Origin: Pseudomonas bohemica
GTDB taxonomy: Bacteria > Pseudomonadota > Gammaproteobacteria > Pseudomonadales > Pseudomonadaceae
Reading direction: 5' to 3'
Length of the DNA stretch: 64,000 nucleotides
Assembly (NCBI RefSeq): GCF_002934685.1
Contig: NZ_NKHL01000118.1
Span: forward strand, 195,496 to 259,495
The position numbers and the translations under genes were made by a program. Of this stretch, positions 45,882 through 55,557 are shown one piece after another (position 1 is the stretch's first letter; each line of letters begins with the position of its first letter). The notes beneath the pieces are model-generated. The model worked only from the letters and a program-made list of their open reading frames with translations, made no database searches and was not told the DNA's origin.

Positions 45882-46655
45882 TCAATCGTAGATGGCTTTT
45901 TTCTTCCATTCGGCGTCGGCTTCGACCACTTTCAGGCCTTCGGTCAACTCGTTGTTGTCCTCTTCGGTCGGGGCGATGGTGTCCAGCACCATGGCATTGG
46001 CGCGGGCCAGCTGACGCTCCATCGCCTGCAGATGGGTTTTCCATGGCGCAGGTTCGGCCTGGTTCTTCAGATATTGCACACCGCGTTCAAAAGCCAGGCG
46101 CGCCTGACCAGGCTGTTCCTGGTTAAGCGCCTGCTGTCCCAGATTGTTGAAGAATTCGATGTGCAGCAGCACCAGTATGTTGCGGATTTCGCGAATCCAG
46201 TGCTTGGCTTCGGCGGTCTGCAGGAATCCGTCGTGGGCTGCGCGGGTCACCTGGCCATGCATCGCCTCCAGCAGAAAGCGCACATCCTTGGCCTTGGCTT
46301 CGGTCTGGATAGGGCTGACCGGGTTGTTGACCTTGATGTTGTCTCCTTGGGCAACCAGCGCTTCGAGTTCGGTTTCGCGTTCCTGGACGCTGGGGTTGTT
46401 TCTTCTCTCCAGCGCAACCAGACGCTTGATCACGTTCAGCTCAAGGCGCACCAGCAACAGTTTGAGCGCCGGGCTCATCAACTGGCCGGGGAAGGTTTCC
46501 GAAAGCTCGCTGCAGCGGCGCAGGCGATCGTTGAGTTCGACCAGCGTGCGAGCGCGCTCCACCTTCCTGGCTTCGGCAACGTGATTCAGATAGCCGATCG
46601 CGATCAGGAGTACGATGCCTGCTACAACCAACAGGGTGATAATGAGTGGGGTCAC
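45882..46655 (-). CDS. Membrane-anchored helical protein of unknown function
   Basis: A 257-residue protein starts at GTG 46655 with GAGG eight bases upstream. One membrane helix (about residues 4-22) anchors a long, almost entirely alpha-helical cytoplasmic part rich in charged residues. Its second half has helical-repeat character (NNLGQQALNQEQPGQARLAFERGVQYL resembles a TPR). No enzyme motif is seen. It converges with msrC and lies just upstream, divergently, of the tRNA cluster promoter. Conserved-looking but unassigned. Confidence 0.75.
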   Translation of the reverse strand: MTPLIITLLVVAGIVLLIAIGYLNHVAEARKVERARTLVELNDRLRRCSELSETFPGQLMSPALKLLLVRLELNVIKRLVALERRNNPSVQERETELEALVAQGDNIKVNNPVSPIQTEAKAKDVRFLLEAMHGQVTRAAHDGFLQTAEAKHWIREIRNILVLLHIEFFNNLGQQALNQEQPGQARLAFERGVQYLKNQAEPAPWKTHLQAMERQLARANAMVLDTIAPTEEDNNELTEGLKVVEADAEWKKKAIYD

Positions 46656-46829
46656 CGTACAAACCTCGATCAGTTAATTTTGCGCCGAGTGTAGTGGCTA
46701 AGCACTGGCACGGGAAGGGCGCTGGTCGCGCCACTCTATATAGAAGCGCTTTGGCCTACATCGGTATCGGCCGTCGATCGCTGAAATAGAGGGCGAAGTC
46801 ATTGATTTGAATAAATTTTCATTGGGGGG

Positions 46830-46858
46830 TTGACGACCTCTTCAACCATCCATAGAAT
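46830..46858 (+). promoter_or_regulatory. Promoter of the tRNA cluster
   Basis: TTGACG (46830-46835), a 17-bp spacer and TAGAAT (46853-46858) are followed by a GC-rich GCGCGCC discriminator typical of stringently controlled stable RNA promoters. AT-rich ATAAATTTTCATT just upstream may act as an UP element. The first tRNA begins about 60 bases later. Confidence 0.72.
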
Positions 46859-46919
46859 GCGCGCCACTTGCAGCGTAAAGCACACAGCGAAGCGTGGCAA
46901 AGAGTGAATGTTGTAGCGT

Positions 46920-46995
46920 GTCCCCTTCGTCTAGTGGCCTAGGACACCGCCCTTTCACGGCGGTAACAGGGGTTCGAGTCCCCTAGGGGACGCCA
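46920..46995 (+). tRNA. tRNA-Glu (anticodon TTC), copy 1
   Basis: A 76-base cloverleaf with the acceptor stem GTCCCCT / AGGGGAC, anticodon loop CTTTCAC, T-loop GGTTCGAGTC and an encoded CCA end. Confidence 0.98.
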
Positions 46996-46997
46996 AT

Positions 46998-47073
<76 letters not shown>

Positions 47074-47125
47074 ATTTTAAGCAGCTTTGCTCAAGGGCTT
47101 TGACCTGAAGTGAGGTTGAGTGAAA

Positions 47126-47183
47126 CCAGAAAGCATCTTCGGATGTGCTTCTGGAACTGAAACACAACACCATGGTGTTTCAG
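47126..47183 (+). other. Two hairpins between the tRNA pairs
   Basis: CCAGAAAGCATC, a TTCG loop and GATGTGCTTCTGG (47126-47154) form one stem with a small mismatch. CTGAAACAC / GTGTTTCAG (47157-47183) forms a second, ending five bases before the next tRNA-Glu. They are likely spacing or processing structures in the shared precursor. Confidence 0.55.
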
Positions 47184-47188
47184 GCAGT

Positions 47189-47264
47189 GTCCCCTTCGTC
47201 TAGTGGCCTAGGACACCGCCCTTTCACGGCGGTAACAGGGGTTCGAGTCCCCTAGGGGACGCCA
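47189..47264 (+). tRNA. tRNA-Glu (anticodon TTC), copy 2
   Basis: Identical over all 76 bases to the copy at 46920, with encoded CCA. Confidence 0.98.
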
Positions 47265-47268
47265 TATT

Positions 47269-47344
<76 letters not shown>

Positions 47345-47351
47345 AATTCTC

Positions 47352-47381
47352 AAAAACGCCGCTCATCAGAGCGGCGTTTTT
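47352..47381 (+). terminator. Rho-independent terminator of the tRNA cluster
   Basis: AAAAACGCCGCT / AGCGGCGTTTTT (with a short loop) starts eight bases after the last tRNA. Confidence 0.92.
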
Positions 47382-47474
47382 GTATGCGCGCGTTTTTCAT
47401 TTTCCCATGCTCCGATCATGTCGTAATCCAGTAAGGGCCCCGCTCAAGCGTCAGGCCCTCCTATTTACGTACCT

Positions 47475-50400
47475 CTAGCCTTTCAGCAACTCCAACAACG
47501 CATCGGCGTCCAGTTTTGCGCTGATTTCTCCACCGTCCAGCAGGCTGTCGGCCAAGTCTCGTTTGCGGCCATGCAAGCCCACGATCTGCTCTTCGATGCT
47601 GTTTTCGGTCACTAGTCGGTAGATGGTCACAGGCCGTTGCTGGCCCATGCGATGGGCGCGGTCGCTGGCTTGATCTTCAACGGCTGGGTTCCACCAGGGG
47701 TCAAGGTGGATTACGTAGTCCGCAGCCGTAAGGTTGAGCCCGCTGCCACCGGCCTTGAGGCTGATCAGAAAGATGTCACCCACCCCGGCCTGAAACGCAT
47801 TGACCCGATTCTGCCGCTCCTTGGCGGGAGTGGCACCATCGAGGTACTGATAGGCGATGCCCTGCTGATCGAGCCAGGCGCGGACGATGCTCAAGTGATC
47901 GACGAATTGACTGAAGACCAGCGCCTTGTGCCGGTTTTCCAGCAGTTCGCTGACGATCTCGGTGAAGGCCTGCAATTTGCTGCTCTGGAGCGTTGAGCCG
48001 GGCAACACGAGCGACGGGTGGCAGCAGAAGCGACGCAGTCGGGTAATTTCCGCCAACACCTGCATGGATTTGCCCTGCTGTGGATCGAGGCGCGAGAGGT
48101 TGTCCACCGCTTGCCGACGCAGGGCTTCGTACTGGTGGGCCTCCTCGTCCGACAAAGGCACTTTGTAGGTGATCTCGGTGCGTGCCGGCAGTTCTGCGAG
48201 CACCTGGCTTTTCAGGCGACGCAGGATGAACGGCTGAATCAATGCCTTGAGCGCTCGGCGCGCCGCCACGTCGCCTTGCTCGATGGACGTCGCGAAGCGG
48301 GCGGCGAAGCTTTCCTGGCTGCCGAGCAGGCCCGGGTTGATGAACCGGAACAGGTTCCACAATTCACCCAGATGGTTTTCCAGCGGAGTACCGGTGGCGA
48401 CCATGCGAAAGTCAGCCTGCAATGCCATGACCGTCTGAGAGCGTTTGGTCTGGGCATTCTTGATGGCTTGCGCTTCGTCCAGCACGATGCTGGCCCAGTG
48501 CTGCTCGCTGAAGGCCGCGGTATCGAGTTGCAGTAGGCCATAGCTGACGATGACCAGGTCGCCGGGGCCGAGGTCACTCAAGCTGCGCTGCTGTTGATAG
48601 ACCCGCAAGTTCAGACCAGGCGCAAAGCGTACGCTTTCGGCCTGCCAATTGAGCGTGACCGAGGTGGGTGCTACCACCAATTGCGGCCCGAGGCTTGCGC
48701 GTTGCAGCAGCAAAGCCAGGGTCTGCACGGTCTTGCCCAGCCCCATGTCGTCGGCCAGGCAGGCGCCGACGCCCCACTGGGCGAGGCGCGCCAGCCAGAC
48801 GAAGCCATCGCGTTGATAGTCGCGCAGTTCGGCTTGCAGCGTGGGGGGCACCTGCGGTTGGTAGTGACGCAGGGATTGCAGTTTGTCGAGATGCGTCTGC
48901 CAACTCGCGTCGGCATCGAATTGCCCGACTTCCTGAGCCAGGCTCGCCAGCAGCGGTGAGGTGAGGGGGCTCAGGCGCAGTCCCTGGTCGTTGATCCGGT
49001 CCGTCAGGTGAGCCAGTTCATCGAGGCGCTTGCGCAGGCTGTCGTCCAGGGCCAGCCAATCGCGCTCGTTGAGCCTCAGAAAGCGTCCGGGACTGGCCTT
49101 GAGCAGCTCCATCAATTCTTTGAGCTGCAACACCTTGCCGTCGTCGAGGGTGATATTGCCTTGCAGCACGAACCAGTCGCCCTGCTGACGAAGCCCCAGT
49201 TTGAGCTGGGTCAGGCCGGGGCGGGCCTTGATCCGCATGCGTTCGCCTTCCGGCCAGATGCAGTGCAGTTGCTCGCCATCCAGTGCATGCAGTTCACTGA
49301 GTAATTGCAGGGCATGCTGGGGCTGATCCAGCTGCCATTCCTGCCCGTCGCTGTCGGCGTAGGCGAGACCCGGGCAACTGTGCAGCACCTGTTGCAGGGC
49401 GTGGCGTTCGGCGGCCAGATCCCGGCAGACCTGCAGGGCCTTGCCATCACGCTCGCCCAGCAGATTTTCAGCGCCCTGACCTGGGCGGAACCAGCTGCCG
49501 TCAGCCAATGGACGCACCAGCAATTGCAGACGCACCCCTTCAGCCAGGGGCAGCAAGTGCGCATACAGGCGGGTGTCGGCGGGTTCTCGGTCCAGATGCC
49601 CGGTAAGTTCGGGGATGTCCGAATGGATCGGCAGAAGTGGGGCGATGGCGCTTACGGCCTCGATCAATTGCGCCTTCGCCGAGGTCGGCACGCTCAAGCC
49701 ATCGCCGACGATTTCAGCGATTCTGCGCAGCTCTCGACTGATCGGGTAGACCAGCAAACGGGTGGGGGTCTCTTTGTGCACATAGCTTTCATCGGCATTG
49801 ATGATGCCCGCGGGCTCCAGATGCACGCGAATCTGTTCGGCACGGGCTTGAAGGTGCAGGGCGGCCTGACCCGCCTGCAGATCGATACGCACGTCCGGCG
49901 CATCCTCCCAGTAGAGCGCGGGATGCCCCACCAGCCGAGGCAAGGCGTGGACAGCAGGCAGCTCGTACTCGGGGCGGCTGTAGTGATAGCTGACCTGAAT
50001 GGCGCTGATCGCTTGCCGGTCCTGCTCGCAGAGAAAATCCATCACATCGCCGTCTTCGACCAGACGCTTGAGCGCCACCGCTCGGCCCTTGCTCCACTGT
50101 CCCTTGGCATTGCGCTTTTGTTCCCGCGCCTCGACTTTGCTCCAATATTCAGTGAGGTCAATGGTCCAGGCCAGCCGCGTATTTTTCTCGTCAGCAGCAG
50201 AGGTGGTTGGCACCTTGCCCGGCCTGAGCTGGCTCAGCGCATTGAGGGCGTGCTCCCAGGCTTCCTGACGTTGAAGGAGTGCGACCAGCGGCTGCAGCCC
50301 AGCGCTCTGATGCACCTGGGCATACTGCCGTGGCTGACCGAATTGCATGGCGAGCAAGGCGTCGAACTCTGCCGCCAGCCAGAGGTATTCATCCCGAGCC

Positions 50401-51563
50401 AGTTCATCACGGTAATCCTCCAGAGTGGTGCGCCATTTATCCTGACGCACTTGAGGCGCATCCAGCCAGTACAGGGCCAGGGCAAGCAACAACCCGTCCA
50501 GGCCATTCAAGGTGTCGGGTAGAAAGGCCGACGAGAGGGATGACGTCTCGCCCTGCAACTGCTCCAGCAAATGGTTCAACACCTTGTACGCGTAGCCGTA
50601 GCGCTCCTTGTCTCCCAGCGTGATGGCCTGCTTGAGGGCCGCGCGATGCTGAGGGTGGTTCTCGGCGATCAGCGCCAGGCAGTAGAGCGCGTTAAGCACT
50701 GGCGGCAGATCGATCCTGCGCTTCTTGGTGAGTCTGCGCATCTCGGCGAGCGAGGCACGCAGCACCAGCAGCGTCTCGTTCACCTGGCCGCGCAGCAACA
50801 GATGGATGGTGTGTTGCAGTAAGCTCAGTTCCTCCACCTCGATGTGCTCAAGGGTCACCCAGTCGCCGCGCCACAGAGCTTGAAGCGCAATCTCCACGCC
50901 CAGGATCCGGTCTGGCCGAGCCTCCATCTCGCGCAGCGCCAGCGGGTAACTCTGACCTGCAGGGCCGAGCACGGTGTTTAGCAAGTTGAGGTTATCCTCC
51001 ACCAGCAACCTGCGCATCGCGTCATCGAGTCTGGCGAAAAGCTCGAGACCTTCGGGGTCGGTCTGCAGCGAACGCATGGGGTGCACAGTCGGGGATTGCG
51101 CGTGGGAGAAAATCCAGTCCGACAGACGCAGAGAGTGCGCTACTCGCCCCAGGTCGCCGCTGAGGATGTTCAGCCACAAGTCCTGCGCGACTCGTGAGCG
51201 AGAGGGGGTCTGCCACTCACTGAGCGGCGGCAGGCCGGTCTTGATCTCGTGCAGCCAATGTTCGCGATCCGCTGAGGTCAGCAGACTGAGCAATACGCGA
51301 TTGCGACGCTGGGGCGCGACACTGAGATAGCGTCCTTCCGGACGCTCCTCCAGCGCGATCCAGCCCTCTTGATGCAGCGACTCCAGAAGCGCGGACAACG
51401 TATCGGCGTCCAGCAGCCTGCCAGTGCCGTCGGCAACCCCGACCGTGCGCAGCAGTTTGAGCAGCGACGTCTTGCCCTTGCCTGGGAATGATGTCACCAA
51501 CCCGTACAGGACCGCCATGCAGTGGTCGGGCAAGTGGTCGGGAGCAGTTGACAGGGTGGGCAT
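47475..51563 (-). CDS. Large SNF2-family helicase
   Basis: The 1362-residue protein has a C-terminal SNF2/SWI2 ATPase core from about residue 900. Walker A lies in LADDMGLGKTVQTLALL (about 930-945), the DEAH-like box is VLDEAQAIKN (about 1029), then TGTPLENHLGELWNLFRFI. Helicase C ends with KAGGSGLNLTAADYVIHLDPWWNPAVEDQA (about 1270). The first 900 residues begin with a winged-helix-like segment and continue with helical repeat-like sequence and beta-rich parts I cannot assign. Such proteins move along double-stranded DNA. GAGGT precedes ATG 51563. The role is unknown; it is next to the tRNA cluster. Confidence 0.9.
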   Translation of the reverse strand: MPTLSTAPDHLPDHCMAVLYGLVTSFPGKGKTSLLKLLRTVGVADGTGRLLDADTLSALLESLHQEGWIALEERPEGRYLSVAPQRRNRVLLSLLTSADREHWLHEIKTGLPPLSEWQTPSRSRVAQDLWLNILSGDLGRVAHSLRLSDWIFSHAQSPTVHPMRSLQTDPEGLELFARLDDAMRRLLVEDNLNLLNTVLGPAGQSYPLALREMEARPDRILGVEIALQALWRGDWVTLEHIEVEELSLLQHTIHLLLRGQVNETLLVLRASLAEMRRLTKKRRIDLPPVLNALYCLALIAENHPQHRAALKQAITLGDKERYGYAYKVLNHLLEQLQGETSSLSSAFLPDTLNGLDGLLLALALYWLDAPQVRQDKWRTTLEDYRDELARDEYLWLAAEFDALLAMQFGQPRQYAQVHQSAGLQPLVALLQRQEAWEHALNALSQLRPGKVPTTSAADEKNTRLAWTIDLTEYWSKVEAREQKRNAKGQWSKGRAVALKRLVEDGDVMDFLCEQDRQAISAIQVSYHYSRPEYELPAVHALPRLVGHPALYWEDAPDVRIDLQAGQAALHLQARAEQIRVHLEPAGIINADESYVHKETPTRLLVYPISRELRRIAEIVGDGLSVPTSAKAQLIEAVSAIAPLLPIHSDIPELTGHLDREPADTRLYAHLLPLAEGVRLQLLVRPLADGSWFRPGQGAENLLGERDGKALQVCRDLAAERHALQQVLHSCPGLAYADSDGQEWQLDQPQHALQLLSELHALDGEQLHCIWPEGERMRIKARPGLTQLKLGLRQQGDWFVLQGNITLDDGKVLQLKELMELLKASPGRFLRLNERDWLALDDSLRKRLDELAHLTDRINDQGLRLSPLTSPLLASLAQEVGQFDADASWQTHLDKLQSLRHYQPQVPPTLQAELRDYQRDGFVWLARLAQWGVGACLADDMGLGKTVQTLALLLQRASLGPQLVVAPTSVTLNWQAESVRFAPGLNLRVYQQQRSLSDLGPGDLVIVSYGLLQLDTAAFSEQHWASIVLDEAQAIKNAQTKRSQTVMALQADFRMVATGTPLENHLGELWNLFRFINPGLLGSQESFAARFATSIEQGDVAARRALKALIQPFILRRLKSQVLAELPARTEITYKVPLSDEEAHQYEALRRQAVDNLSRLDPQQGKSMQVLAEITRLRRFCCHPSLVLPGSTLQSSKLQAFTEIVSELLENRHKALVFSQFVDHLSIVRAWLDQQGIAYQYLDGATPAKERQNRVNAFQAGVGDIFLISLKAGGSGLNLTAADYVIHLDPWWNPAVEDQASDRAHRMGQQRPVTIYRLVTENSIEEQIVGLHGRKRDLADSLLDGGEISAKLDADALLELLKG

Positions 51564-51681
51564 TCTGTACCTCGTGGCGCGTTCAGCCGACTGGGGCGCG
51601 GAAGTCTCATCCCGCAGCGAAACGCGCATTTTTCACCAGAGCAGCCCGCCTGTCGACCTCCGATGTGTCACACCTGCAGCT

Positions 51682-52854
51682 TCATCCCCGCAACACAGCC
51701 TTGCCCACTCCCTGCAGTACCACATCGTTTTGTGGCGTATGCACCCGCCCGCAAACCACGTTGCGGTAGTGCCGTTGCAGCGGGTTGCTGCGCGAAAGGC
51801 CGGGATTGCCCGCGGCTTCGATGGCCAGCTCTACGGCGCGAATGGCGTTGGAGGTCACCAGGTACTTGATCTGCGGCGCATGACTGGCGGGTGTCAGGCC
51901 GTGGGTGGCGGATTCGATCAGCGTGCGATTGGCGAACAACAGCGTGTCGATGTGGCCAACCACTTCCTGAAAGCGCGGCAGGGTCGATAGCGCTGCACCG
52001 AGATTCGACGGTTGCCGCGTTTGAAGAAATGCCACTAGCCAGTCCCGCGCCGATTGAGCGATGCCGTCGTACACCGATGACAGCAGCACCGACATCCACA
52101 GCAGGCCCGAGGCGTCCAGTTCCGGTTGCGAGCTACTCGCCGGGCTGACGTTAACCGCGTGGTCCAGCGGCACCAGCACGTCCTCGAATACCACTTCGTG
52201 GCTGCAGGTTGCACGCATTCCGAGGTGGTCCCAATCCTCGACGATGCGAACGCCGGGGCTGTCCTTGCGCACCAGCCACACGCCGACCTGGGGATCGGGG
52301 TCGTCGCTGCGGGCCCAGACATTGAACCAGGTCAGGCCATGGCTGCCAGTCGAGTAGATCTTCCGGCCACTGATCCGCCACCCCTCGGCCGTGCGCCGGG
52401 CGAGGGTGGCCGGCAAGCCGCCGCGGGACGGCGAACCAAGGTCTGGTTCGACACGCAAGGCGTTGAGCAAAGCGCCATGCTTGACCGCATCCTGCGCCAC
52501 CTGCCGACGCAAGTGCTCCGGCCAGTTCGGAGTCAGGTGCAGGCGGGCGTGCTGCAGGTATTGCATGACCAGAATCAACGCGGTGGACGGCTCGCCTCGT
52601 GCCACGGCGCTGATGACCTGCTGCGCCTGCTTGAGGCTCGCACCGCCCCCGCCCAGCGTATCCGGGACCGTCAGGGCGAGCAGGTTGTGCTCATGCAGCA
52701 AGCGAAAATTGTCGTGGGGGAATTCGCCGCTATCGTCGTAGCGCTGCGCGGTGGCGCTCAACCGCTCGGTGATGCCTTGAAGGCGCGCGAGAAAAGCCGT
52801 TTCGCTTTCGACATCGAGCACCTCAGCGGTCTGGCGATTCAATCCCCCGTTCAT
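51682..52854 (-). CDS. Acyl-CoA-dehydrogenase-like flavin monooxygenase (SfnB/DszC type)
   Basis: The 390-residue protein has the acyl-CoA dehydrogenase fold, but its sequence and neighbours fit the SfnB/DszC group. Those enzymes use reduced flavin to oxygenate sulfur compounds instead of oxidising acyl-CoA. Visible landmarks are TAQRYDDSGEFPHDNFRLL, TVPDTLGGGGASLKQAQ, IYSTGSHGLTWFNVWARSDD and the C-terminal NAIRAVELAIEAAGNPGLSRSNPLQRHYRNV. The start overlaps the upstream monooxygenase stop (TGATG). It is the last gene of a three-gene unit led by a sulfonate-type binding protein. Substrate unknown. Confidence 0.82.
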   Translation of the reverse strand: MNGGLNRQTAEVLDVESETAFLARLQGITERLSATAQRYDDSGEFPHDNFRLLHEHNLLALTVPDTLGGGGASLKQAQQVISAVARGEPSTALILVMQYLQHARLHLTPNWPEHLRRQVAQDAVKHGALLNALRVEPDLGSPSRGGLPATLARRTAEGWRISGRKIYSTGSHGLTWFNVWARSDDPDPQVGVWLVRKDSPGVRIVEDWDHLGMRATCSHEVVFEDVLVPLDHAVNVSPASSSQPELDASGLLWMSVLLSSVYDGIAQSARDWLVAFLQTRQPSNLGAALSTLPRFQEVVGHIDTLLFANRTLIESATHGLTPASHAPQIKYLVTSNAIRAVELAIEAAGNPGLSRSNPLQRHYRNVVCGRVHTPQNDVVLQGVGKAVLRG

Positions 52855-54218
52855 GCCCAAACCTGCACGTTGAGTGGCTGCGCGGCCTCTGCCTGGGCTT
52901 CTCGCGCTGCCGTATGGCGATTGACCGGAAACTCGAGCCCAAAGTGCTCGCGCAGGGTCGAGCCGCTGTACTCGCTGCGCTGCAGGCCACGCCGTTGCAG
53001 CACCGGAATCACCAGTTCGGTGAAATATTTCAGGCCATCGGGAAGCAGCGAGTTGATGATGAAACCGTCGCTGGCGCCGTTTTCGAACCAGTGCTGAATC
53101 TGATCGGCGACCTGCTCCGGCGTGCCGACGAACTCCCGACGTGGACGCGAGAAATCCAGCGCCACCTGACGCAGCGTCAGCTTGTTTTCCCTGGCCTGTT
53201 GCTTGATGCGATCCGAGCCGCCTTTCTGGCTGTTGGAGCCCAGATCGCCCAGGTCGGGGAACGGTTCGTCCAGCGGGTATTGGCTGAAGTCATGGTCATT
53301 GAACGGGCGACCCAGCGCAACAATGGCATCCTCGATGCTCACCAGCGCCACAGCCTGCTGATAACGGTGCTCCACTTCCTCGGCATTGCGGCCGACGATC
53401 GGCCGAATGCCCGGCAGGATCGACAGCTTGTCCGGGTCGCGGCCGAAACCCTTGGCCCGACGTTTCAAATCGGCGTAATAGGCTTTGGACGCTTCGAACG
53501 ATTCGGCGTGGACGAAGATCGCGTCGGAATACTCAGCGGCGAAGTTGCGCCCGTCCTCCGAGGTGCCAGCCTGGAACAACACGGGCTGGCCTTGTTTGGA
53601 ACGGGCGATGTTCAGCGGGCCTTTGACCTGGAAGAACTCGCCCTTGTGATTCAGCGAATGCAGCTTGTCGCGGTCGAAGAATTCGCCGGTCTGCTTGTTG
53701 CGGATGAAAGCGTCGTCTTCCCAGGAATCCCACAGCCCTTTGACCGTCGACACGTGCTCCTTGGCGATGCGATAGCGCACGGCGTGGGGTGGGTGTTCGC
53801 TTTTGCTGAAGTTTTCCGCTGTGCCGCTGAGCCAGGACGTAACGATGTTCCAGCCCGCGCGACCGCCGCTGATGTGATCCAGTGAAGAGAACTGGCGGGC
53901 GACTTGAAAGGGTTCGGTGTAGCTGACGGTGACGGTCGCCACCAGGCCGATCTTCGAGGTTGTGGCCGCCAGGGCCGAGAGAATCGTCAGCGGTTCGAAA
54001 CGGTTGAGGTAGTGCGGGCTGGATTTCTCGTGGATGTGCAAACTGTCGGCGATGAACACGAAATCGAATTTCGCGCCTTCGGCCAATTGAGCCTGGCCCT
54101 TGTACCAGTCGAAATGGGTGCTGGCGTCGGCCAGCGCATCCGGGTGCCGCCATTCGCCCCAGCCGTGGCCGACACCGTGAACCATTGCACCGAATTTGAG
54201 TTGACGAGGTGTGCTCAT
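52851..54218 (-). CDS. FMN-dependent monooxygenase (NtaA/SnaA/DszA family)
   Basis: The 455-residue protein belongs to the luciferase-like NtaA/SnaA/DszA group. Landmarks are WRHPDALADASTHFDWYKGQAQLAEGAKFDFVFIADS, a GGRAGWNIVTSWLSGTAENF loop, PVLFQAGTSEDGRNFAAEYSDAIF and the C-terminal GTPEQVADQIQHWFENGASDGF. These enzymes use FMNH2 and oxygen to cleave C-S or C-N bonds, as in sulfone and aminopolycarboxylate breakdown. TAGGAGA precedes ATG 54218. With the downstream SfnB-like gene it could make a two-step desulfurisation. A partner flavin reductase is not in the window. Confidence 0.88.
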   Translation of the reverse strand: MSTPRQLKFGAMVHGVGHGWGEWRHPDALADASTHFDWYKGQAQLAEGAKFDFVFIADSLHIHEKSSPHYLNRFEPLTILSALAATTSKIGLVATVTVSYTEPFQVARQFSSLDHISGGRAGWNIVTSWLSGTAENFSKSEHPPHAVRYRIAKEHVSTVKGLWDSWEDDAFIRNKQTGEFFDRDKLHSLNHKGEFFQVKGPLNIARSKQGQPVLFQAGTSEDGRNFAAEYSDAIFVHAESFEASKAYYADLKRRAKGFGRDPDKLSILPGIRPIVGRNAEEVEHRYQQAVALVSIEDAIVALGRPFNDHDFSQYPLDEPFPDLGDLGSNSQKGGSDRIKQQARENKLTLRQVALDFSRPRREFVGTPEQVADQIQHWFENGASDGFIINSLLPDGLKYFTELVIPVLQRRGLQRSEYSGSTLREHFGLEFPVNRHTAAREAQAEAAQPLNVQVWA

Positions 54219-54242
54219 GAGTAGGTCTCCTAAGTCGATCGC

Positions 54243-55253
54243 TTAACGCGCGGCTTGCGAATTGTTCTGCTCTGCCGCTTGTTCGGCAGCCAGCCGAATG
54301 GCGTTGAATTGCGGATCGAAGCCGTTGGATACGTCGACATGCTTGTTGAGGATGCCTTCGCGTTCGTAGATGTCGGCGGTGTTCTGCAGGCCCTTCACCA
54401 CGCTGTCATCGATGCTGACCCGCTCCATCTTGGTGTCGCGATTGACGGCCAGGTGTACGTCCAGTGGCAGGCCGGTGACTTTGGTCTGCGCAGCGGCGTA
54501 CTCCCTGGGATGGGCATTGACCCAGCGATACGCGCGATCCAGGCGTACGACGAAGTCATCGAGTTGCACGCGTTTCTCGGCAATCGCCTTGCTGGTGGCG
54601 GCGAGGTAGGAGTGGTTGGTCAACAGGTCCGGGCCATTGGGCAGGATGCGCGCGCCGCTCTGAGTAGCGACGGTGGTATAGGGTGCCCAGGTCGCCCAGG
54701 CGTCGGCATCGCCGTTGTCGAGGATCAGTCGCGATTCGCTGGGCAGCAGGTAGACGAACTTCACGTCACTGGTTTTTAAGCCGGCCTCGTTGAGCGCGCG
54801 GATTGCCAGGTAATGGCCGATCGAGCCGCGCCCGGTAACGATGCGCTTACCCTTGAGATCGGCCACGGATTTGATCGGCGAGTCGTTACGCACGATCAAG
54901 GCGGTGGTGTAGCGGCCGTTGACGTGGGTGATGCTGATCACTTTCAGCGACGCGCCTGCGCCTAATGCAAATACGTACGGCGCATCGCCCAGCGCGCCGA
55001 CATCCACTGCGCCTGCGTTCAGCGCTTCACCCAGCGGAGAAGCGGAAGGGAATTCGGAAAATTTGATCTCGTAGGGCACGTTTTTCAGTTCGCCGGAGAC
55101 CTCCAGCAATACTTTCAGCGCCGATTTCTGGTTGGCGACCAGAAGCGGTTGCAATGCTTCGGCGGCCTGGCTGTATTGGCCGAACGACAACGCCAGCAGT
55201 GCGCCCAGCAGAAGGTTTTTAGCGCGAAACATTTTGGAAGTTGGGGCGGACAT
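54243..55253 (-). CDS. Periplasmic sulfonate-type binding protein (SsuA family), orphan
   Basis: The 336-residue protein has a signal peptide ending near ...ALSFGQYSQAAEA (about residue 31). Its NMT1/SsuA-type body carries SEFPSASPLGEALNAGAVDVGALGDAPYVFALGAG, VADLKGKRIVTGRGSIGHYLAIRAL and DADAWATWAPYTTVATQSGARIL. SsuA-type proteins capture sulfonates or sulfate esters in the periplasm. GGAG lies upstream of ATG 55253. It is 24 bp before the DszA-like gene, so all three form one unit. No permease or ATPase accompanies it here. Confidence 0.9.
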   Translation of the reverse strand: MSAPTSKMFRAKNLLLGALLALSFGQYSQAAEALQPLLVANQKSALKVLLEVSGELKNVPYEIKFSEFPSASPLGEALNAGAVDVGALGDAPYVFALGAGASLKVISITHVNGRYTTALIVRNDSPIKSVADLKGKRIVTGRGSIGHYLAIRALNEAGLKTSDVKFVYLLPSESRLILDNGDADAWATWAPYTTVATQSGARILPNGPDLLTNHSYLAATSKAIAEKRVQLDDFVVRLDRAYRWVNAHPREYAAAQTKVTGLPLDVHLAVNRDTKMERVSIDDSVVKGLQNTADIYEREGILNKHVDVSNGFDPQFNAIRLAAEQAAEQNNSQAAR

Positions 55254-55371
55254 GAAGCGTGTCTCCAGGCTTGGACAATGGGTTCTAAGCCTCCACCTGG
55301 AGAAGGGGGTCGGCCAAGGGTTATGACCTTATGCCTATAAGAAAAGTATGAGAAGTATCTTTTGGTTATAT

Positions 55372-55380
55372 GCTAATTAT
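55372..55380. promoter_or_regulatory. GCTAATTAT motif upstream of the SsuA-like gene
   Basis: GCTAATTAT matches nine bases of the 13-mer shared by other gaps in this region (reverse complement ATAATTAGC). It lies in a very AT-rich stretch (about 55325-55435) that probably holds the promoter of the leftward SsuA-like unit. The rest of the 304-bp gap holds only a REP element. Confidence 0.4.
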
Positions 55381-55454
55381 GTAATTGGGTAATTTTGCGC
55401 TGATTTAATATCAAATATTTGCATTAACAACTCGGCGAAGTATTCGCCGAACGT

Positions 55455-55542
55455 TGTAGGCGCGCGCTTGCCCGCGATCAGGGTATGTCAGGCACATCGA
55501 GGGTGGCTGACATGACGCAATCGCGGGCAAACGCGCTCTTAC
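55455..55542. repeat. REP inverted pair, class A
   Basis: TGTAGGCGCGCGCTTGCCCG faces CGCGGGCAAACGCGCTCTTACG. It lies just after the rhodanese stop codon. Confidence 0.88.
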
Positions 55543-55557
55543 GATTTCGGGCTGCGC

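Noticed and set aside
49305..50522. A 405-codon open frame on the plus strand
   Set aside because: Antisense to the SNF2 helicase, with no recognisable domain and no ribosome site.
51682..52854. Beta-oxidation acyl-CoA dehydrogenase
   Set aside because: It overlaps a DszA-like monooxygenase in a unit with a sulfonate-type binding protein, which fits the SfnB/DszC branch better.
52126..53097. A 323-codon open frame on the plus strand
   Set aside because: Antisense across two overlapping oxygenase genes, with no motif.
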